Shown: one piece after another, positions 60,269 to 64,000 of the stretch
How positions within the stretch are numbered: position 1 is the stretch's first letter
Layout: every line of letters starts with the position of its first letter
Assembly (NCBI RefSeq): GCF_024138165.1
Contig: NZ_CP100000.1
Location: forward strand, 3,658,001-3,722,000
Direction of reading: 5' to 3'
Length of the DNA: 64,000 nucleotides
From: Halorussus vallis
GTDB taxonomy: Archaea > Halobacteriota > Halobacteria > Halobacteriales > Haladaptataceae
The notes under the pieces: generated by a model
The model's input: the letters and a program-made list of their open reading frames with translations, nothing else
Database searches by the model: none
Told to the model about the DNA's origin: nothing
Program-made: the position numbers and the translations under genes

Positions 60269-61159
60269 GTGACCGCCAGCATCTACCGCACCGACGACGG
60301 ACGCCGCGAGATTCGCGCCCGCTACCGCCGCATGCGAGACGACCTCGACGCCGAGTTCGACGAGGAATGGGTCGAGACGCGTTTCGGCCGGACCCACGTC
60401 CTCGCGACCGGTCCAGAGGATGCCCCGCCGCTGGTGGTCTTCCACGGCGGGAACGTCGTCAACCCCGTCAGCCTGGAGTGGTTCCTCCCGCTGGCCGATG
60501 ACTACCGACTGTACGCCCCCGACACCGTCGGCCACCCCGGGCTGAGCGCCGAAACCCGGGTTTCGCCCGCGGGCGACGACTACGGGAAGTGGGTCGTCGA
60601 CGTGCTCGACGGCCTCGACCTCGACCGCGTCCCGATGGTCGGACCTTCCTACGGCGCGGGCATCGTCGTCCGAACGGCGGCCTACGCGCCCGAGCGAATC
60701 GAGGCGGCGTCGCTGGTCGTCCCGTCGGGAATCGCCTCTGGGTCGGTGCTTCGGATGGTCCGGGCGGTCGTGGTGCCGATGCTCGTCTACCGGGCGTTCC
60801 CGACCCGCGAGCGTCTGCTTCGTGCGCTACAGCCGATGTTCAGCGAACCCGCCGACGAACTCGACCCGGAACTGGTCGACCTCGTCGGCGCCGTCTTCCG
60901 GCACGTGAAGATAGAGCGGGTGATGCCCGCGGAGGCGACCGCGGCGGAACTCGCGGACTTTCGCGCCCCGACCCAGGTCGTCGCCGCCGAGAACGACGTG
61001 TTCTTCCCGGCCGAGAAGGTGATTCCGCGGGCCAGGGAGGTCTTCCCGAACGTCGCCGACGTGGGACTGCTCGCCGATAGCGGTCACTTCCCCGCGCCGG
61101 CAACCCGCGTGGAGATGGTCGAACGAATCGCGGCGTTCCTCGGCGAGCGGGCGCGGTGA
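60269..61159 (+). CDS. Serine alpha/beta hydrolase
   Basis: The 296-residue protein starts with a GTG giving MTASIYRTDDG. The alpha/beta hydrolase core contains VVFHGGNVVNPVSLEWF, a Ser nucleophile in VGPSYGAGIVVRTAAY, an acid in AENDVFFPAEK and the His in DSGHFP. Its substrate is unknown, perhaps an ester. The GTTATAGG box about 30 bases upstream suits a leaderless start. It lies divergent from the UbiA gene. Confidence 0.8.
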   Translation: MTASIYRTDDGRREIRARYRRMRDDLDAEFDEEWVETRFGRTHVLATGPEDAPPLVVFHGGNVVNPVSLEWFLPLADDYRLYAPDTVGHPGLSAETRVSPAGDDYGKWVVDVLDGLDLDRVPMVGPSYGAGIVVRTAAYAPERIEAASLVVPSGIASGSVLRMVRAVVVPMLVYRAFPTRERLLRALQPMFSEPADELDPELVDLVGAVFRHVKIERVMPAEATAAELADFRAPTQVVAAENDVFFPAEKVIPRAREVFPNVADVGLLADSGHFPAPATRVEMVERIAAFLGERAR

Positions 61160-61166
61160 ATCGGAA

Positions 61167-62288
61167 TCAGCGCACCGCCTCGTACGCCTCGCGCATGATT
61201 TCGAGCGCCTCCTCTATCTGGGCCATGTCGGTGGCGTAGGAGATGCGGGCGTAGCCCTCGCCGTGCTCGCCGAACGCCTCGCCGGGGACCACGATGACCC
61301 CTCGCTCCAAGACCTCCTCGACCCAACCCTCGGGCACCTTCGGCATGGCGTAGAACGCGCCAGAGGGCTTCGGCGTCTCCAGGCCGATGTCGTCGAGACC
61401 GTCGAGCAGCACGTCGCGGCGTTCCTCGAAGGCGGCGACCATCTCGTCGACGCAGTCCTGGGGTCCCGAGAGCGCGGCCTCGGCGGCGTACTGGGCCGGC
61501 GCGCTCGCGCAAGCCTGGGCGTACTGGTGGACCCGGAGCATCCGCTCGATGCGACGCTCGCTCGCGGCGACCCAGCCGAGTCGCCACCCGGTCATCGAGT
61601 AGGACTTCGAGCAGGCGTTGACGACGACCACGTTGTCCGACTCGGCGAACGCCATCGGCGAGCGGTGGTCGCCCTCGAAGACGATGTGTTCGTACACCTC
61701 GTCGGAGATACAGAGTACGTCGTGCTCGTCGGCGATACGCGCGAACTCCCGCATGTCCGCTTCGGACTGGACCGCGCCGGTCGGGTTCGCTGGGCTGTTG
61801 ACCACGAACGCCGCGGTGTCGTCGGTGATGGCGTCCTCGACGGCGGCGGGGTCGAGGGTGAGGTCGTCGCGGAGCGCCACCGGTCGGGGTTCGCCGCCCG
61901 CGATGTGGGTCAGCGCCTCGTAGGAGACGAAGCCGGGGTCGGGGTAGACGACCTCCTCGCCCGGGTCGACGTGGGCCTCGATGGCGATGTGGAGCGCCTC
62001 GCTCCCGCCGGCGGTGGCGATGAGGTTCTCGGGCGGCACCGAGTAGTCGTTGTCCCGGTCGTGCTTCGCGCTGATGGCCTCCCGGAGTCCGAGCGTCCCT
62101 TTGTTCGAGGTGTAGGCGTCGGACTCGCCCGACTCGATGGCGTCGACGGCCGCCCGCTTGGCGTGGTCGGGCGTGGGGAAGTCGGGTTGGCCGATGCCGA
62201 GGTTGATGGCGTCCTCGCCGGCCGCCTCGAACACTTCGCGGATGCCGCTGATGGAGACCTGCTCGACTCGCTCGGAGAAGTCCGTCAT
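61167..62288 (-). CDS. Class I PLP-dependent aminotransferase
   Basis: The 373-residue class I/II aminotransferase starts MTDFSERVEQVSISGIRE. The PLP lysine lies in NACSKSYSMTGWRLGW, with NSPANPTGAVQSEAD and ISDEVYEHIVFEG providing cofactor contacts. The class includes aspartate, alanine and kynurenine aminotransferases, and the substrate cannot be told. I chose ATG after an eight-codon upstream stretch. Its 3' end lies 7 bases from the hydrolase stop. Confidence 0.9.
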   Translation of the reverse strand: MTDFSERVEQVSISGIREVFEAAGEDAINLGIGQPDFPTPDHAKRAAVDAIESGESDAYTSNKGTLGLREAISAKHDRDNDYSVPPENLIATAGGSEALHIAIEAHVDPGEEVVYPDPGFVSYEALTHIAGGEPRPVALRDDLTLDPAAVEDAITDDTAAFVVNSPANPTGAVQSEADMREFARIADEHDVLCISDEVYEHIVFEGDHRSPMAFAESDNVVVVNACSKSYSMTGWRLGWVAASERRIERMLRVHQYAQACASAPAQYAAEAALSGPQDCVDEMVAAFEERRDVLLDGLDDIGLETPKPSGAFYAMPKVPEGWVEEVLERGVIVVPGEAFGEHGEGYARISYATDMAQIEEALEIMREAYEAVR

Positions 62289-62365
62289 GTGTTCGTCTGT
62301 GCCACCCGGCACGATAATTCTTGATACTCTTCGGGCCGCCGGACCCGGTCGGTGTCTCGACGGGT

Positions 62366-62396
62366 GTTACTACGTTCGAAGTAACGCGCGCGTTAC
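62366..62396. promoter_or_regulatory. Alternating GTTAC/GTAAC sites upstream of a Bat-type regulator
   Basis: GTTAC at 62366, GTAAC at 62381 and GTTAC at 62392 make two overlapping palindromes. GTTACTACGTTCGAAGTAAC is near-perfect (62366-62385), and GTAACGCGCGCGTTAC is perfect (62381-62396). The array lies 78-103 bases upstream of one gene and 104-134 bases from the other gene on either side, in the spacer of two divergent genes, suggesting an operator. Confidence 0.5.
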
Positions 62397-62499
62397 CACC
62401 GGAGGGATACGACCGAGACTATGGTCCCTGAATCGAGACGGGGATACTGTCCGACGAACGACCTCGCGAAACGATTCGTGCGACGACGGGAGCCTCCGA

Positions 62500-63141
62500 A
62501 TGCCGATAGCTGAACTCCAACTCGACTCGTGCATCCTCCGAACCGCGATGACGTCCGCGCCCGACGCGGTCCTCAGATACGAACAGTGCCACCGCTCGGC
62601 GGACGGCGTCCGACTGTACGCCTGGGTGGAAACCGACGACTTCGGCGCGTTCGCCGAGGCGCTTGCGGCCGACGACACCGTCGCGAACCCGGCCGTCCTC
62701 GCGGTGGACGCCGGCCGTCGCCTCTACCGGGTCGAGTTCACCGAGGCGGGACGCGCCGCCTCGCTCTCGCCCGTTCGGGCCGAACTCGACATCGTCGTCC
62801 TCGACGCGCGGGCGACGGCGGAGGGGTGGACGGTTCGGCTGTTCACCCCGGACAACGAAGCGCTCTCGGCGTTCACCGACGAGTGCGACGAGCGAAACCT
62901 CTCGTTCACCGTCGAGACGCTCCAGCAGGCGCCGCCGCGGTCCGGGCAGACCGCGGCGGAGTTGACGTCTCCCCAGCGGGAGGCCCTGGAGGTCGCGCTG
63001 GAGGAGGGGTACTTCGAAGTTCCGCGCCGGGCGGCGCTGCGGGACGTCGCGGAAAAACTCGGCATCTCGGCGCAGGCGGCGTCCGAGCGCCTGCGCCGGG
63101 GCGTGGCGTCGTTCCTCCGGACCAGACTCCGCGAGGAGTGA
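62500..63141 (+). CDS. Bacterioopsin-activator (HTH_10) type regulator
   Basis: The 213-residue protein starts MPIAELQLDSCILRTAM. Its N-terminal 150 residues form the Bat-type domain (YEQCHRSADGVRLYAWVETD), and the C-terminus is the HTH_10 DNA-binding domain with LTSPQREALEVALEEGYFEV and RRAALRDVAEKLGISAQAAS. Members regulate bacteriorhodopsin, stress and other genes. No ligand domain such as PAS or GAF is present. Operators may be the GTTAC sites upstream. Confidence 0.85.
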   Translation: MPIAELQLDSCILRTAMTSAPDAVLRYEQCHRSADGVRLYAWVETDDFGAFAEALAADDTVANPAVLAVDAGRRLYRVEFTEAGRAASLSPVRAELDIVVLDARATAEGWTVRLFTPDNEALSAFTDECDERNLSFTVETLQQAPPRSGQTAAELTSPQREALEVALEEGYFEVPRRAALRDVAEKLGISAQAASERLRRGVASFLRTRLREE

Positions 63142-63153
63142 CGCCCGCCGCTC

Positions 63154-63693
63154 TCAGGACAACCGCGCCGCGATGTCGGCCTCGGTGATGATGCCGACGG
63201 TGTTACCGCGCTCGGTGACGATGACCGCCTTGTTGTGGCCGAGGTCGGTGCTGATCTCGTCGAGCGTGGCGTTGGGCGACTTGGTGGGGAAGCTCTCGCC
63301 CATGAACTCCTCGACTGGCTGGTCGCGGGCGTCCTCGTCGACGCTCATCAGGTCTTCGAAGCTGATGGACCCGACCGGGACGCCGTCCTCGATGACCGGC
63401 AATTGCGAGAACCCCGCGTCCTGCATCCGGGTGACGGCCCGGCTCACCGGGTCGTCGGGGGCCACGCTGACGACTTCCTCGTGCATCAGGTCGCCCGCCC
63501 GGACGATGTCGCCCTCCGACTCCTCGAGGGCTTCGACGATTCGCCGGAGCGTCGAGAGCCGGGGGTCGACGTCGCCGCCCTCGATTCGGGCGATGAGCGG
63601 CTGGGAGACGCCCGCGCGGTCGGCCAACTCGCTCTGGGTGAGCCCGAGGTCGGTCCGACGCTCGCGGACGTCCTGTGGCGTCGGTAATTCCAT
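63154..63693 (-). CDS. XRE-type HTH plus CBS-pair regulator
   Basis: The 179-residue protein has an N-terminal XRE/Cro-type helix-turn-helix ([20 protein letters not shown]). Two CBS domains follow (residues about 65-115, [20 protein letters not shown], and about 125-179, [20 protein letters not shown]) that bind adenine nucleotides. Such proteins likely regulate transcription in response to energy state. The TATA-like box at 63717-63723 lies about 27 bases upstream of the ATG, so the transcript is leaderless. Confidence 0.88.
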   Translation of the reverse strand: MELPTPQDVRERRTDLGLTQSELADRAGVSQPLIARIEGGDVDPRLSTLRRIVEALEESEGDIVRAGDLMHEEVVSVAPDDPVSRAVTRMQDAGFSQLPVIEDGVPVGSISFEDLMSVDEDARDQPVEEFMGESFPTKSPNATLDEISTDLGHNKAVIVTERGNTVGIITEADIAARLS

Positions 63694-63716
63694 ACCTCCG
63701 GATTACCATGGGTTAT

Positions 63717-63723
63717 GGATAAA
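63717..63723 (-). promoter_or_regulatory. TATA box of the HTH-CBS gene
   Basis: TTTATCC on the minus strand, centred about 27 bases upstream of the ATG at 63693. It fits leaderless initiation. Confidence 0.6.
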
Positions 63724-63806
63724 GCTTCGGACTGTCGACGCCCGAGAATCGTTCGCCCCGTCACGCTCCGATTACGCGGAGAAATCGCCCGATTCGGTCG
63801 CCGAAC

Positions 63807-64000
63807 TCACTCCTCGCTGCCGAACTCGATCTCCTCGTCCTCGGCGTACTCGAGGGTTTCCACCACGTCGAGCGGAACGTCGCGGAGCGCGCCGCCGATT
63901 TCGCTCTTGGCGATGCGCTGGGCATGTTCCTCGCCCTCGGCGTTGAACACCTTCATCTCCAGCAGCAGGCCGACCAGCGCGGTGCCGGCGGCGATGAACG
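63807..64000 (-). CDS. DUF555/UPF0212-family protein, partial
   Basis: Only the C-terminal 63 residues are in the window; the start lies beyond the right edge. The sequence includes [20 protein letters not shown] and [20 protein letters not shown], and ends in an acidic tail with FGSEE. This matches the C-terminus of the archaeal DUF555 (UPF0212) family of unknown function. The open frame continues without interruption to position 64000. Confidence 0.75.
   Translation of the reverse strand, partial: FIAAGTALVGLLLEMKVFNAEGEEHAQRIAKSEIGGALRDVPLDVVETLEYAEDEEIEFGSEE

Overview
The window is chromosomal DNA of a haloarchaeon (class Halobacteria). The evidence is the very high G+C, the strongly acidic proteins, ATGA/GTGA stop-start overlaps, TATA boxes about 26 bases upstream of start codons with almost no leader (leaderless transcription), Tat-type signal peptides, an archaeal B-family DNA polymerase, Mre11-Rad50, PAN, archaeal SUF genes and a bacterio-opsin-activator type regulator. 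The genus cannot be fixed from sequence alone. About 64 genes are densely packed on both strands. I see no CRISPR array, rRNA, prophage or insertion sequence.

Layout. Positions 1-13,700 are mixed housekeeping: an M20 amidohydrolase, a NhaC antiporter, a second S10-like protein, a NUDIX hydrolase, a likely PD-(D/E)xK nuclease with a Cys cluster, a PQQ-type propeller, an enoyl-CoA hydratase, a frameshifted membrane protein, an MFS transporter, a zinc-ribbon regulator and threonine synthase. Positions 14,100-16,700 form a probable manganese cassette: a DtxR/MntR-type regulator with a palindrome in its own promoter, followed by two tandem TMEM165/GDT1 transporters. Positions 19,300-22,200 look acquired: a solitary Eco57I-type adenine methylase beside the 3' end of tRNA-Gln, preceded by a gene-poor stretch.

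Positions 22,350-27,050 are iron biology: a short DtxR regulator, a ferritin-like protein, and sufC-sufB-sufD with a TTAGGT/ACCTAA operator next to the sufC start. Positions 27,370-36,600 hold DNA replication and repair genes: polB, then a third gene upstream of mre11-rad50. Next come PAN, a lamin-tail protein, a bactofilin-like protein, and an electron-bifurcating-type ETF operon (etfB, etfA, fixC fused to fixX, plus a small partner). Positions 45,800-64,000 hold accessory and envelope functions: PhoX phosphatase, dodecin, YchF, Tat lipoproteins, a Kelch protein with a mucin-like linker, an M48 protease, hydrolases, tandem DUF7282 proteins, a UbiA prenyltransferase, an aminotransferase and two regulators. 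The last gene runs off the window.

Intergenic spaces repeatedly carry long GC-rich perfect or near-perfect palindromes (arms of 12-20 bp, loops mostly 0-4) at gene ends, most likely terminators. Several short inverted repeats beside TATA boxes are candidate operators. No wholly new multi-gene system stands out. The most interesting items are the Mn and Fe regulons with visible operators, the solitary methylase at the tRNA, the nuclease-like DUF5787 protein, and a recurring TTTCC/GGAAA promoter motif.
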